Below, one piece after another: positions 1 to 11,314 of a stretch of DNA of 64,000 bases. Numbering within the stretch: position 1 is the stretch's first letter; every line of letters begins with the position of its first letter. Source of the DNA: Cyclina sinensis (taxonomy: Eukaryota > Mollusca > Bivalvia > Venerida > Veneridae); NCBI GenBank assembly GCA_012932295.1, contig JAAONU010000018.1:6380206-6444205 (forward strand). The letters are read 5' to 3'. The position numbers were made by a program, and so were the translations under genes. The notes beneath the pieces are model-generated. The model was not told the DNA's origin. It saw only the letters and a program-made list of their open reading frames with translations, and ran no database searches.

Positions 1-214
1 CCAATTTACCATTATGATAAACATTTGGATGACAACCATATAACATAACTTACACATAACTTATTACTGGGGTCACTCAATTCAGAACCCATACAGACTG
101 GGATGATTAATGCTAGGCAATATGAATTTAGTTTTGTTACACCTACACTCTAAATAAATCATTATATAAACATATGTAGGAGAGGTATAATGTGGCACTT
201 CTCCCTTGCCTATC

Positions 215-290
215 AGCCGGCTTTTATGGCGATGTGGTAGAGTGTTTCCTTAGTAAGTTCAAATCAAGCTTGGGGCGAGTGGATTTTTCT
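215..290 (+). repeat. possible tRNA-derived SINE fragment
   Basis: Short stretch resembling a degraded tRNA promoter. An A-box-like segment (GATGTGGTAGAGTG) is followed about 17 bases later by a B-box-like GTTCAAATC. No cloverleaf can be drawn, so it is not a working tRNA gene. It lies downstream of exon 4 of the phospholipase gene, in its intron. Weak call based on box resemblance only. Confidence 0.25.
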
Positions 291-561
291 GGGTTACACA
301 TAATTATATATAAAAGGTTAAGGAGTTCAAAGATTGGTGTAAGACCACTAAATTTCAAGCAGCGTTTTTGATCAACTGTTAGTGGTCATTAAGTGAATCA
401 GCAGCATTATTTACAGAAATAACAGGAAATGCACAAGTATAGTTATAAATTCTAGTGTGAACATATTTTGGGTCATCAGCTGCACATACAGTAAAAACTA
501 ACAAGGTGCTAGGAAAGTAAATTCCTTAGTACATTTAAATACAAAGATTCTTTATTTGCTT

Positions 562-731
562 AATTACTTGGTGCCTTCCTAAAGTCATATGGAGCCTTGA
601 TTACTTACCTGGTGCCTTCCTAAAGTCATATGGAGCCTTGATTACTTACCTGGTGCCTTCCTAAAGTCATATGGAGCCTTGATTACTTACTTGGTGCCTT
701 CCTAAAGTCATATGGAGCCTTGATTACTTAC
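562..731 (-). repeat. 41-bp tandem repeat made of exon end plus splice donor
   Basis: About five copies of a 41-bp unit. Read on the minus strand, each unit carries the last about 28 coding bases of phospholipase exon 4 (encoding the APYDFRKAP region) plus the start of the intron. GT donor bases recur every 41 bp, starting at about 731, 690, 649, 608 and 567. The copies at 649 and 608 read CCAG|GTAAGT, a better donor consensus than CCAA|GTAAGT at the exon itself; the last copy is degenerate. Reading past the first donor meets TAA after two codons, so use of a distal donor would truncate the protein. Confidence 0.85.
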
Positions 732-830
732 TTGGTGCCTTCCTAAAGTCATATGGAGCTCCCCTCAATGTCATGTTTCTAACATACCCCCACTTGTACA
801 TTGCACTGGCTATGTTGTGGAAATAGGTTG
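732..830 (-). CDS. PLA2G15: PLA2G15-like phospholipase, exon 4 (gene continues off left edge)
   Basis: A 99-bp coding exon preceded by a TTATTTCAG acceptor and followed by an AA|GTAAGT donor. It completes the split codon left by exon 3. It encodes YFHNIASAMYKWGY...RGAPYDFRKAP, matching the conserved YFHxMxxxLxxWGY...VRGAPYDWRxAPN block of lysosomal phospholipase A2 (group XV) and LCAT. This block lies upstream of the catalytic serine elbow, which must be in the next exon outside the window. The enzyme family is a lysosomal/secreted alpha/beta hydrolase that deacylates phospholipids and transacylates ceramide. The exon's donor is duplicated in tandem. Confidence 0.88.
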
Positions 831-1602
831 CTGAAATAAATAAATATAATTCTATAAAATTGTGGCTTACTTTTTTCATATTCTTATACTGATACAAACT
901 ATGGTATAATTTTCTTTCAGCAGCCATCTACAATGCCAAAGTTGACAAGAGATTAATATAAACTGCAGTCTATTCATTTTAAATTGAAGGGTAACATTTT
1001 ATGCTGTCTTTTTTTATACCAAAAATATATCAAAAGATCTGAATGACATTATCTGCAGTACAATAGTAAATTATTTTGACCCCCAGTGTATGTATTATTT
1101 CTCTGTTTTTTAAAATCTATACCTTAAGTTTAGTATCAGATCTTTGACCCTATTTTTAAATAATATTTTGTCTTTTGCAAGTTTGTCTGTATATATCTCC
1201 TAAGCATACTATTTATCAAGAGGGTAATTTGTCTTTCCCTTGAAAAAATATCTGTCACATTACTCAGTCTCGTATAACTCATTTTCACTTATATAACACT
1301 GAAATAATTATTTCTTTTGATCTTTGAACTATAAACATTCACTGAAGCTTAACTTCCTTGTTCAATTAGACGAGGAAATATTGTATTAATAGCATTGTTT
1401 ACAATATTGATCAGAACATGAACTTGACAGTAAACAACTTGAGATTCAAGAGTTTAGGAGGCATTCATACTTACAACAATAATTGTTATACACTGATGAA
1501 CCAGTTGATATCAAATTTGATTTTAAATGACTGTAACAACACCACCTGCTCTTTCCCTCTAAAAAGAGCACATTGGTGGTCTACTGCTTATATACTTGAC
1601 TG

Positions 1603-2429
1603 CCGTATTTTGCCATATATAACGCGTGATCATGTATAACACACACAGATTTTTCGAGTTCGTTTGAGCAAAAAACACTTTGTCGGGTACATACCGCACT
1701 AACAAAAATCTTGCCCGCACACCTCTGATTTTTGCGGGAAAATCTGCAAGCAGGTTAACCTGAGACAAAGTGAGACTATTTGATATGATGTAATTTCTTT
1801 CTGATAAATTGGTTGGTCCTAAAAAGAACTGTCGTATCTCTGCATGCGAATGTCTCTACTTGTTTCACTCAATTTATTAGCATAGCATTCTAATTTCAAA
1901 CGTGTCAACACCTTTTCAAAATTCTCAACATCTTCTCAAATATCTCAACATAAACTGACAGTAATTGACAAACAAAAGAAAAATCAGTCAACCTTAATCG
2001 ACACTGATTGGCAAACAACAGACCAGTAATCACAGATTGTGCGAACAATCAAATGCAAGCATAACAAATTTTGTTAATATGTAAGTTATTTGGTTATATT
2101 TTTTAATGATACAATTTAAAACATTAAAACAAACTTTCTGATTATTTTTTTAACAATAGAACTTTATGTTAAAATAATTCACTCTAACGTTAAATCACAA
2201 TCAGACTACACAGTCTTTAAGAGATGACAATGACGGCATGTTTTATTTCATAACAGCAATTACAATTAGCCCATAATGTCAACTTCCGTTCCTTACCTCG
2301 GCGGCCGTTTATCATCAAGATTTAAGCCTAAAAAATGCCTGAAATTCTGGTCTTGTGTATAACGTGCATTAAAAATATGGAATGCCTTTTTAAATAAAAA
2401 ACCTGCATGTTATATATGGCGAAATATGG
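1603..2429. mobile_element. non-autonomous inverted-repeat element (MITE-like)
   Basis: The two ends are inverted copies about 24 bp long with four differences: CCGTATTTTGCCATATATAA on the left, and CCATATTTCGCCATATATAA when the right end is reverse-complemented. The 827 bp between hold no credible gene. TIRs of this look occur in pogo/Tigger-type elements, but no clean TA duplication is visible, so the superfamily is open. It sits in intron 3 of the phospholipase gene. Confidence 0.45.
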
Positions 2430-3189
2430 TAATATACTTATTTGTTGCCTCCTGTGTGAAAAGTCCTAGGTTTGACCCCAGCCACAGCCTAGTCTATCAG
2501 CATATAAAGACAGCTATGCTAAACATGTTTCAGTTTACCTAGTTGTACAGGCACCAGCAATTTAAGTCACTAATGTAAGTCTCTTCACAGAAGAGATTGG
2601 TTCTTTCATGTCTTGTGCAACTGAGCACCATTTATATAAGCATATATAACTTGCAACTCAATCAAGATGAATCAAATTCATACAAAGGAAATATTAAATT
2701 TCCTATTCAACAAAAATATATTAATATCATTAAGCTTAGACAAGCTTGATTTGGTTTTACTGAGTTTAATACAGTCTTACAGTCAAAGTCATATCTGGTG
2801 GGCAGTCAACCTAACCATCTCTCCAGGGAAGGACCAGTACTAGACTCCAGTTTAACTTAAAAAACTGCCAACTTCTCAATACTTTCTTCCTTCTTACAAG
2901 TATGAACACTAAACTATTGAAAAATATTAATATCTTTCTGTTTAAACTACCTAAAAAGTCTTTGTCATTTTAAAAACTGAAACTGAAACTGTTTTATTTA
3001 ATTAAACGCTTAGTTTCACAGGTAGTATATTCACTGGCTGTGTACATTTGTACATTAGATAAATATCAAACAATTGAATATATACAATGTTGCACAAGTA
3101 TTTACACCGACTTAAACTAATTTAAAGCATGAATTTTGGTCAATTCACTGCTAAGTATGCTATACAGTTCTTCCATGTTCAGTCCATCA

Positions 3190-3800
3190 CTACATGAATC
3201 ACTCAAAACCACGAATCAAAATTTCTGAAAAACAAGGTTTTAAGATTTTTCTTGAAGATGTCTACAGAATCAGAACTTCTCAGATCTACAGGTAATTTGT
3301 TCCATAATTTTGGACCAACTGTTTTAAAACTCCTGTCACCGAAAGTTTTGCATTTGTTAAACGGTACATTGTATCAGCCTGTAACATAGTCTGAAGATCT
3401 CAACCTATGCCTTGGTACTTGTTCAGACAATAATTCTGTTTAATAAGCTGGGGCATTGCCCTTTGAACAATTCAACATGACTGTTAAAATCTTAAATTCA
3501 ATTCTGGCTTTGATAGGAAGCCAATGAAGTTGGAACAATGCTTGTTTTGCACTATCATACTAGCTGAGTTTTAAAACAAGTTTTGCACACATGTTTTGTA
3601 TCCTTTGCATTTTTTGAATATCACATTTAGGAATGCAAAACAGTATTGCATTACAATAATCTAGATGTGAGATGACAAGTGATAGTACTAGAATTTCGTC
3701 TCCTCTACTTGTGGAGGAGAAAATAAGGTAATTATTTCTTTTTACATTTTCAATACATTTCAATGTTTAGATATTGCCAAGTTTAAACTGATTTAAAATA
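3190..3800 (-). pseudogene. non-LTR retrotransposon (LINE) reverse transcriptase C-terminal relic
   Basis: Minus-strand translation gives the end of a LINE reverse transcriptase: SHLDYCNAILF, IPKCDIQKMQRIQN, then LHWLPIKARIEFKI and a terminal GPKLWNKLP block. These are hallmarks of the thumb and C-terminal region of CR1/Jockey-like LINE polymerases. Three in-frame stops interrupt it, and the catalytic palm (YADD) is absent, so it is a 5'-truncated dead copy. The 3' tail may run to about 2990. It lies in sense orientation in intron 3 of the phospholipase gene. Confidence 0.8.
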
Positions 3801-3976
3801 TGTGGGCAGAGAAGGAAGAAATATATCTTCTTTCGATGTGTATTCTGATTAAAAAATAACCTTACATTTTCCTCCCCAAGTATAGGAGATGAAAACAATG
3901 TTGACTTGGTGTACTGCTCTGAGAAGTAATGGTTTAAAAATTAAATCTACAATTCATGCACTGAAAGTTAAATCAA

Positions 3977-4568
3977 AGTAGAGCTATCACTAAATGTGAT
4001 TAATACCCCTGCAAGACTGCTTCTGAACTGAGGAAGTTATTAGTTGAATATGAATTGAAATAGTTATGTCTATGGGAAATCAAAGATAGTTTTTCATAGC
4101 ATTTTCTTTCACTGTGGTTGACCACTGTATGGAGTTGCACTGAATTCAAACCATTAGTTTTCAAGTTATGCTCTGGACAAGGAAAACCAACAAAGGGCAA
4201 TATCTCTGCAAATACTGAAGAAGGAGTTATAGCTCTTGTACATTGCACTTGCTGTCATTGTGCTTGATCATTGTGTGAAGTTGCACTGAATTCCAACTAT
4301 TAGTTTTCAAGTTATGCTCTGGACAAGGAAAACCAACAAAGGGCAATAACTGTGCAAATAATAAAGATGGAGTTATAGCTCTTGTAACTGCACTTTCTGT
4401 CACTGTGCTTGATCATTGTATGAAGTTGCATTGAATTCCAACCATTAGTTTTCAGGTTATACTCCGGAAAAGGAAATTGAAACCGCCCTCCCTCCCGACC
4501 AACCGCCGGGTGACTCCTATATACCTCCCCCACCTCCTCCCAGCAAACTTAGTTTAGGGGGTATAAAA
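3977..4568 (-). mobile_element. HINE-like element, family E copy 2
   Basis: Reverse complement of the family seen at 36027-37797. The 3' end (left) has the hairpin ATCAC-ATTTA-GTGAT followed by AGCTCTACT. The 5' end (right) has the TACCCCC... hairpin and a GGTCGGGAGGGAGGG-type tract. Between them lie about three and a half degenerate monomers of roughly 115-150 bp containing 'GAGCATAACTTGAAAACTA' and 'TTGCAACTTCATACAATG'-like segments. It is shorter than copy 1. No coding capacity. Confidence 0.65.
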
Positions 4569-5163
4569 ACATATGTTATTTTTCCTTCTGTGATATGATC
4601 CCTTCACTGTCAGCTTTGTGTTCTTAAATAAAATCTTAGTTACTCTTTCAATTTTATCACTCAGCTTTTCTGCTGCAAAATTGAAGAACTTTCAGATGTG
4701 CAATTAAGACACATTTTCCCTCTACTGAAAATACTAATGCTTCCCTTCACATACTAAAATAATACAAATAATTGAGTGCTTTCACCATATATAATATTTA
4801 CTGGAGGGTCAATGCAAAACTGATGTATCTCCTGATTTTATATGTAGCTACAATAAATCTGCATTGACCCCTCATTATGCAAATATTTAAATGACGTCTA
4901 CCATATTGTTTATGCAACCATTTTCCTTGCATACATGCTCTTTCTTTTGCACTTATTCGAATATTTCATTGCTGCTATTACCTGTATTTCAAGACAGAGT
5001 AGCTGATACAAACAGCTCTGTGAACGACATTAAAGCTGTAGAGATAGGGTTATGTTGGACTTCATTAGTCCTTAAATTTTTGTGCGTCATGTCCTTGCTT
5101 TAATCAAACACCTAATGTCATTGGCAGCCAAATATGCACTGTCCACAGGAACTTGAACAATAT

Positions 5164-5855
5164 AACAAGAGCTCCGTGAAGCAGCGCCAATGCTCGTCTG
5201 TTATACATGTCGACAATGGGGACCATAGGAAGGAGGTCTATATACCTCTGATGTTTCATGTCAACATATTAATATTGTTCATATTGATACCTTTGATCAT
5301 TCAACTTAATATGCAATTTTGACAAAAATTGTAAGATAAAAAGGGACATAACTCCAAAAATATAGCTTTCAGAGTAATGCCCCTTGTGTTACAACTGTCT
5401 CTTGTCATGATAAGCAAGCAGTCCAAGTTTCATATTGATACCTTTGATAGTTTTGAAATCATTCAGCTTAATAAGCAATTTTGACAAAAATATGTTAAAA
5501 AGGGGCATAACTCCAAAAATATAGCTTTCAGAATAATGCCCCTTTCTTGTATTACAACTGCCTTTTATCATGATAAGCAAGCAGTCCAAGTTTCATATTG
5601 ATATCTTTGATAGTTTTGAAATCATTCAACTTAATAAGCAATTTTGACAAAAATTGTAAGTTAAAAAGGGGCATAACTCCAAAATTATAGCTTTCAGAAT
5701 AATGCCCCTTGTGTTACAACTGCCTCTTGTCATGAAAAGCAAGCAAAGTTTCATACTGATATCTTTTAAATTGTTTGAGTAATGGGCTATATCAAAGGTT
5801 TTGCATGACGACGAAAACGAAGACGACACAGCGATCATAATAGCTCAACTTTTTC
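5164..5855 (-). mobile_element. HINE-like element, family F
   Basis: The minus-strand 5' end (right) reads AAGTTGAGCTATTATGATCG followed by a CGTCGTC-rich tract. About three monomers of roughly 160 bp follow, each with GGAGTTATGCCCCTTTTT. The 3' end (left) reads GCTTCACGGAGCTCTTGTT. The layout (5' short inverted motif, CG-rich simple tract, 160-bp monomers, CTCTTGTT end) matches the other families in the window. Non-coding. Inserted between exons 3 and 4 of the phospholipase gene in its sense orientation. Confidence 0.6.
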
Positions 5856-6014
5856 TACGAGACTGACTAGCTAAAAATGTGCACTAAGTAGATGAATTGA
5901 GTTGCCATCCTGTATGGTGGCTAGTTGTCCAATGCAGGATTGCATGTTGTTGAAAACCGTTTTCACATCACAGTTGTAAAGTGTACAAACACCTATTATC
6001 TATCATGTACTTAC

Positions 6015-6133
6015 TGAGGGAGATCTCTGAGTGATCTAGCCATTCCACAGTCTCTGTGTCACCAAAGCCAGGAATCTTAATGTCCACACCCGGTGAGTTA
6101 TGTGTTGTTCTTGTTACATTATCATATTCAAGT
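6015..6133 (-). CDS. PLA2G15: PLA2G15-like phospholipase, exon 3
   Basis: A 119-bp exon with a TTTGTTGTAG acceptor and a CTCA|GTAAGT donor. It joins exon 2 through a split Arg codon and exon 4 through a split codon. It encodes LEYDNVTRTTHNSPGVDIKI then PGFGDTETVEWLDHSEISL. This aligns with the RLVYNxTSRxTxxxxGVDVRVPGFGxTxxxExLDPS segment of human PLA2G15/LCAT, which forms part of the cap and core of the alpha/beta hydrolase. No stop or frameshift. Confidence 0.9.
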
Positions 6134-6520
6134 CTACAACAAATTGAACAATTCTAAGATTAGCATACAATGTTGAAGCGCAAACTGATTTATTTTCTTC
6201 AAAACACTTGAAAATATTCCATTATTCTTCATTCAGAGAGAGATCTAGTGAAGAAAGGACCTGTGTAGCAAAATACGTTGTTCTGAAAACTGACCTTGGT
6301 CATTAATTATTTTAACTGACAGCAATACAAAAAAGATTAATACTAAATTAATTTTCTCTCAGACAACTCTAAAGATACTTCTTATAACAATTACTTTCTA
6401 GTAAAACACATACATATCTTTACATGAAACCTTTGATAAAGAAAAAATTATAAACTGCAAAGTAACATCCTATTTGCAACAAAAAAATAATCTTAGGTAC
6501 TTTGAATAACAAATTCTATT

Positions 6521-6675
6521 CTATACCTCATTTACCAATGAAAGAATCAATTAAATCATTAATTTTATTCTTTACCTCACTTTATCCACAAAACAATCAA
6601 TTAAATCATAAAGTCTATTGTTTACCTCATGTTATCCACAAAATAGTCAATAAAATCACAAAGTCTATTGTTTAC
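6521..6675 (-). repeat. 50-bp tandem repeat duplicating the exon 2 splice donor
   Basis: Four units of 50 bp, counting the exon-2 end itself. Each repeats the exon end ...GGATAACATGAG|GTAAAC plus the first intron bases, so donor-like GT sites recur at 50-bp spacing (about 6675, 6625, 6575, 6525). Units 1 and 2 are nearly identical; units 3 and 4 are degraded (GTAAAG, GTATAG). Reading past the first donor meets TAA at once (AGG TAA), so a distal donor would add a premature stop. The same kind of expansion is found at exon 4. Confidence 0.8.
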
Positions 6676-6832
6676 CTCATGTTATCCACAAAACAATCAA
6701 TAAGGAAAGGTACAAGTTGTTCAAGATTGAGCCACAAATCATAGTAATAGTTGGTTTTCTTGATGCAGTAACTGGCTACGGTTGTTGGCTTGTCCAGTTT
6801 TGCCTTGAACTGACTTCCTCCATCTCCAGGTA
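6676..6832 (-). CDS. PLA2G15: PLA2G15-like phospholipase, exon 2
   Basis: A 157-bp exon with an AATTACAG acceptor and an ATGAG|GTAAAC donor. It encodes PGDGGSQFKAKLDKPTTVAS followed by YCIKKTNYYYDLWLNLEQLV and PFLIDCFVDNMR. This matches the VPGDLGNQLEAKLDKP...YLCSKKTESYFTIWLNLELLLPVIIDCWxDN block of human PLA2G15. The GDGGSQ loop is the oxyanion-hole region, and the two cysteines that make the family's lid disulfide are both kept. The first codon is shared with exon 1 (giving an Ile before PGDGG). Coding frame intact. Confidence 0.93.
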
Positions 6833-7261
6833 CTGTAATTTTTAAAAGTTAAAAAAAAAATAAAAAGCTCTTAAAAGTTAAGCATCTAAAGCACAAATGT
6901 ATTATGTATTATTATGTTTTTTGTTAATGTTGTGTTTTTTATTTTTTTAATTTTACCTCTAGCATGATTCATTGGCACTGGAAATCACTAAAATTTAAAC
7001 AGGAGAGGAAATAACACAGCTTGGTCCCAAAGTTTGCTAAATTACACTTTTGCAGCCTGAAATTCAAGAAGTGTGTATATTGACAGCAACGTAAAGAACC
7101 ACTACAGATACATGGCTTGCTGAGCAGTTTATCTAGTAGAACTAAAGATTAAACTCCAGGAAGCTAAGGTTTCAGGCCCTTTTCACTTTGCACTTATTCA
7201 CCAAACCTTGCATGCTATACTTGAAGAGAAACAAATGTTATGCATTTTTGATTTCCTCCAA

Positions 7262-7389
7262 GCCTGATCCTAGCTATATCTGACCATACAGAATCCTGAT
7301 CCTAGCTATATCTGACCATACAGAATCCTGATCCTAGCTATATCTGACCATACAGAATCCTGATCCTAGCTATATCTGACCATACAGAA
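7262..7389. repeat. 32-bp tandem repeat, four copies
   Basis: Four near-identical units of 32 bp containing CCTGATCCTAGCTATATC and TGACCATACAG. It lies immediately left of the inverted-repeat element at 7419. Simple local expansion; no function can be read from it. Confidence 0.9.
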
Positions 7390-7418
7390 TTTTAGCTTGA
7401 CACAAACTTCCCAAAATA

Positions 7419-9154
7419 CAGTCCACTCTAGATATCTCGAATTTGGGTGGACAGAGTAAATTGCTTTGACTTAGCCGGAATTTTGAGATGTCCGGAGCTT
7501 GTATACGTTACAATATGTTTGTGTCAGTTACACTTTTGTAATCCCGTCTGAAGCAGCAGCGTTCATGAAATGTGATTCAAGTGATAAAAACATTCCCATG
7601 ACAGTCAAATTCAAGTCTGGAATGTATATCACTTATCAACATATATTCACCAATGTAAAAAAGCTCATTTTCTCTTCAAGCGAATGATACCTCCTTCCTA
7701 CGTGGGCATATGTAAACCAGACAATGTTTAATATTTTATTCAAATAAACGTGATGTGAAACAGGTAAAAACTAGAACTGTGTCCATAGGACACGGATGCC
7801 CCCACTATGCATAAGTGCTCATAAACAAGAGCATGTATATTCTGTATGTAAGATTTAGGTGGGGAACAATTTTTTTCTGTACTTGCAAATGAATTGAGGT
7901 GTTTTGTATATTATTAATGCTGTCCTTTTATTTCAAAATTAGATATTTTATACTGAAACAAGGGCTGTCGGATGGACAGCACGCTTGACTATTCTTAGTG
8001 CTTGAAGGTATAAAAAATTTCTATATGGTATATAGTGAAAAAATCAACAAAGGGCCATAATTCTGTTAAATTTGGTCGCAGCAAAAATTCCTTCCTTTAC
8101 TACCATCTACACATTAAGGTTGTTCATCCCTGGAAGTTTAAGCAAAATCTGCCATCCGGTTTAAGAGGAGTTGCGTTCACAAAATTTCTACATAGTATAT
8201 AGTGAAAAAATCAACAAAGGGCCATAATTCTGTTAAATCTGGTCGCAGCGAAAATTCCTTCCTTAACTACCATCTACACATTAAGGTTGTTCATCCCTGG
8301 AAGTTTAAGCAAAATCTGCCATCCGGTTTAAGAGGAGTTGCGTTCACAAGATTTCGGGACGTACGGACAGACAGACGTACGGACGGACAGACGGACGGAC
8401 AGACAAGTGCAACGCTATATGCTCCCCACTTTGTGGGGGCATAACAAACATGAACACATGCTTTAAATAGATAGACAATGGGTATGACAAATACACAAAA
8501 TAAATTTTATAACGAAAGTTACATTCTAAAACATTTGACATGAAATATTTGTAGCTTATATAGAAACACGAAAAGCATATTTTAATACCGAATATATTAT
8601 TCACTCAAATTCGTTAAAATTAACAAATTTATCATGCTGATAATTTACAAGCTTAGTGTCAAAATTACGAAAGTGCAATTTCAATCAAATCCGGTGATTT
8701 CATTAAATCAAGACAGATTTCTTGCCAATAATGTACTTACTTGTGACAAATAAGATCATGATTAAAGAACGCAATTTGGAAAGTTGCAATCAACAAATTA
8801 TCAGTGGCATGCGTAATTTTTCCGATCAGTTCTCACTTGAAGTACCTATGAGTGACAGTTTGCAATCAACAAATAATCGTTGACACATGTAATTTGTCAG
8901 ATAAGTTCTCACCTCAAAGTCACCGGAAATATTTGGTAAAAAATATTTTTCACTCTTCGACTTACCGAATGGAATAATACATATGGACGGGACCGAAAAG
9001 TACAATTGACATAGCTTTAGCTTGCACATGTCGAATTTGACTTAACAGGAGTTAAATAATATAAATAAAGAAGGGTTACTGACGGGACCTGAAAATTAAT
9101 TCGACTCAGCTGGAAATTTGACTTAAGCGATTTTGACATACCGAATGTGGACTA
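7419..9154. mobile_element. TA-flanked pogo-like inverted-repeat element with nested HINE
   Basis: Left end TA|CAGTCCACTCTAGATATC and reverse-complemented right end TA|TAGTCCACATTCGGTATG form imperfect inverted repeats, each flanked by TA as in Tc1/mariner/pogo insertions. Similar CAGTC-GAAC-type ends are common in pogo-like MITEs. Internal GGACGGGACC/TTGACTTAA motifs repeat near the right end. No transposase is present. About 670 bp of its length is a younger HINE-like family A copy inserted at 7771. Confidence 0.45.
7771..8443 (-). mobile_element. HINE-like element, family A copy 1
   Basis: Minus-strand element. The 5' end (right) is TTATGCCCCCACAAAGTGGG followed by a GTCCGTCCGTCTGTC-type tract. 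Two monomers of about 166 bp come next (GGGCCATAATTCTGTTAAA... on the plus strand). The 3' end (left) is the hairpin TGTGTCC-TAT-GGACACA followed by GTTCTAG. GCCCCCAC/GTGGGGGC form subterminal inverted repeats. A second, internal hairpin (GCTGTC...GACAGC then CCTTGTT) lies at 7964-7980. It is nearly identical to the copy at 24102, implying recent spread. Non-coding. Confidence 0.7.
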
Positions 9155-9282
9155 TATGTATGTTTAAATATTTCAACTTGAGATACCGTCAGACATAGAT
9201 GAAGTAATCAAACATAGACAACTGTTTTGAAAACTTTGATTTTCGCAAAATTTGTAACAACTGGAAATTACTTGAACCAACT

Positions 9283-9946
9283 AGAAATGTGTCCATAGGA
9301 CACAGATGCCCCCACTCAACCTAGCTACTCATATAGCTAGCAATATGGCCACGAGATAGTCATACACGCTGAATCATTAATAAGATTGGTTTACAAAATG
9401 ACAACTATAAGAAACCTGTTGCGGTGTGAAGACTCAAATTACTGTCTCCAACACTGTGACCAATGGATGAATATTTTCCTTCACAATTCTGTATGCATAG
9501 TTGGACATTCTTGGAGTTTGCAGATGGTAAACAGGTGTTTTCATGTCTAATTTGTACTAAGTTCCTAAGTTATATGTTCTGTAAGTCAGGCTGTTTATAA
9601 CGCAGCAAAAATTCCTTCCTTTACTTCCATCTACACATTAAGGTTGTTCATCCCTGGAAGTTTAAGCAAAATCTGCCATCCGGTTTAAGAGGAGTTGCGT
9701 TCACAAAATTTCTATATGGTATATAGTGAAAAAAATCAACAAAGGGCCATAATTCTGTTAAATTTGGTTGCAGCAAAAATTCCTTCCTTTACTATCATCT
9801 ACACATTAAGGTTTTTCATCCCTGGAAGTTTAAGCAAAATCTGCCATCTGGTTTAAGAGGTGTTGCGTTCACAAAATTTCTACATAGTATATAGTGAAAA
9901 AATCAACAAAGGGCCATAATTCTGTTAAATTTGGTCGCAGCGAAAA
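9283..9946 (-). mobile_element. HINE-like element, family A copy 2, 5'-truncated
   Basis: The 3' end (left, from 9283) shows the same TGTGTCC-TAT-GGACACA hairpin with a CTAGTT tail as copy 1. About two and a half 166-bp monomers follow, and then the copy stops abruptly against a family B 3' end at 9947. The sequence between hairpin and monomers differs from copies 1 and 3, so it is another subfamily. Non-coding. Confidence 0.6.
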
Positions 9947-10445
9947 AACAAGATGGCCATGAAGACCCTATATTGCTCACCTGAGTAAGACTGCTTTTAA
10001 CAAAGTTGTTATGGACCCCATATGATCCATATTCAAACTTGACCTAGAAATTATTGAAACAACCTTTCTGACAAATTTCCAGGATATTTGCACTGAAAAT
10101 GTAACCTCTGGAGTGTTATAAAGGTTTTTCCAAAATTGGGCGATGTGACCGAGTTTTTGACCCCCAGATGACCCATATTCAAACTTGAGCTAGAAATCAT
10201 CAAAACAACTTTTCTGACAAATTTCCAGGACATTTGGACTGAAAATGTAACCTCTAGTGTGTTAACAATGTTTCTCCATATTTGGGCTCTGTGACCTAGT
10301 TTTGGAACCAAGATGACCCATATTCAAACTTGAGCTAGAAATCATCAAAACAACCTTTCTGACACATTTCCAGGTTATTTGGACAGAAAATGTAACCTCT
10401 AGAGTGTTAACAAGGTTTTTCCATATATGGGCTCTGTGGCCTAAT
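9947..10445 (-). mobile_element. HINE-like element, family B copy 3, truncated
   Basis: Begins with the reverse of the family B 3' end (AACAAGATGGCCATGAAGACCC then GCTCACCTGAG). Three monomers of about 125-130 bp follow, each with TTCAAACTTGAGCTAGAAAT and CTTTCTGACAAATTTCCAGG. No 5' terminus is visible. It abuts family A copy 2, so one probably inserted into the other. A related copy is at 50424. Confidence 0.6.
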
Positions 10446-11314
10446 TGACCCAAAGCATACTATTAGTAAAAAGCATGGCATATACACCATGTAAACTTCA
10501 ACCATATGATATATATCACTATGAAACAGATAAAATAATTTAATGTGACTTTTATGAATTTCAAAAGATCTGGACTCCCAGGAGGGTAGGAGAAAAATAA
10601 AAACGTTTTGTTCTAAAGGCTTTTTTCCAGGTCAAAATGCAGAATCATCGAGTTCTTTGAAAGAGATGACAATAGTCATGTACAACCAGTCAAAGCTGAT
10701 GCAGATGCTGAAGTTTGGTAACCATGTTAAACAGACCCATGTCTTGAAACTTTCTCTCAGAAAATCCAGATAGCCAAGAATCTTATTCAACTTTTTGTAG
10801 GATATGTCCAAAGTACATCCAGCTGTCCGCATTCATCAGTAGAAATAGTTGTTTGTGCACGAAGCACCAGAATACATGTATGGCACTGACAACGAAAGCT
10901 TTGCGAAAGGTATGTGCTAGTACCTGTTAATCCAGAAAAATTTATTCAAGACAAACTGGATTTTCCCTCACTTGAAACAAATATAGATTGTGCCGAAGTT
11001 AGCCACTTGCAATGCAAATGAGTAAAAATTGAGGATATGGGGAAATGAAAGTACGTTAAGAGAATTGTGCAAAATCCACTTACAAACACAGACTTTATTA
11101 ACCATGTCACAGTTCAGTCTGAAGACTTTAAATTGCATGTTTGCCATGTTAAAACTCACTGCAAGAAAATCCGCTAACTGAAGGAGAACTTACCACAAAA
11201 CCAAGCAATTCTACATATTGATTTTGCGGAAAATTACTCTTGCAGAGCAATGATAATTTAATCTGCATATTTTAGTCAGACCGGATAATATCAACTCTTA
11301 TTAGTGCTTGTAGA

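Noticed and set aside
2440..2510. tRNA or SINE B box (GGTTTGACCCC)
   Set aside because: No A box at the right distance and no foldable tRNA.
8202..8604. plus- and minus-strand frames near the GACGGACAGACGGACGG tract
   Set aside because: They lie in a HINE-like element's 5' simple tract and monomer; not genes.
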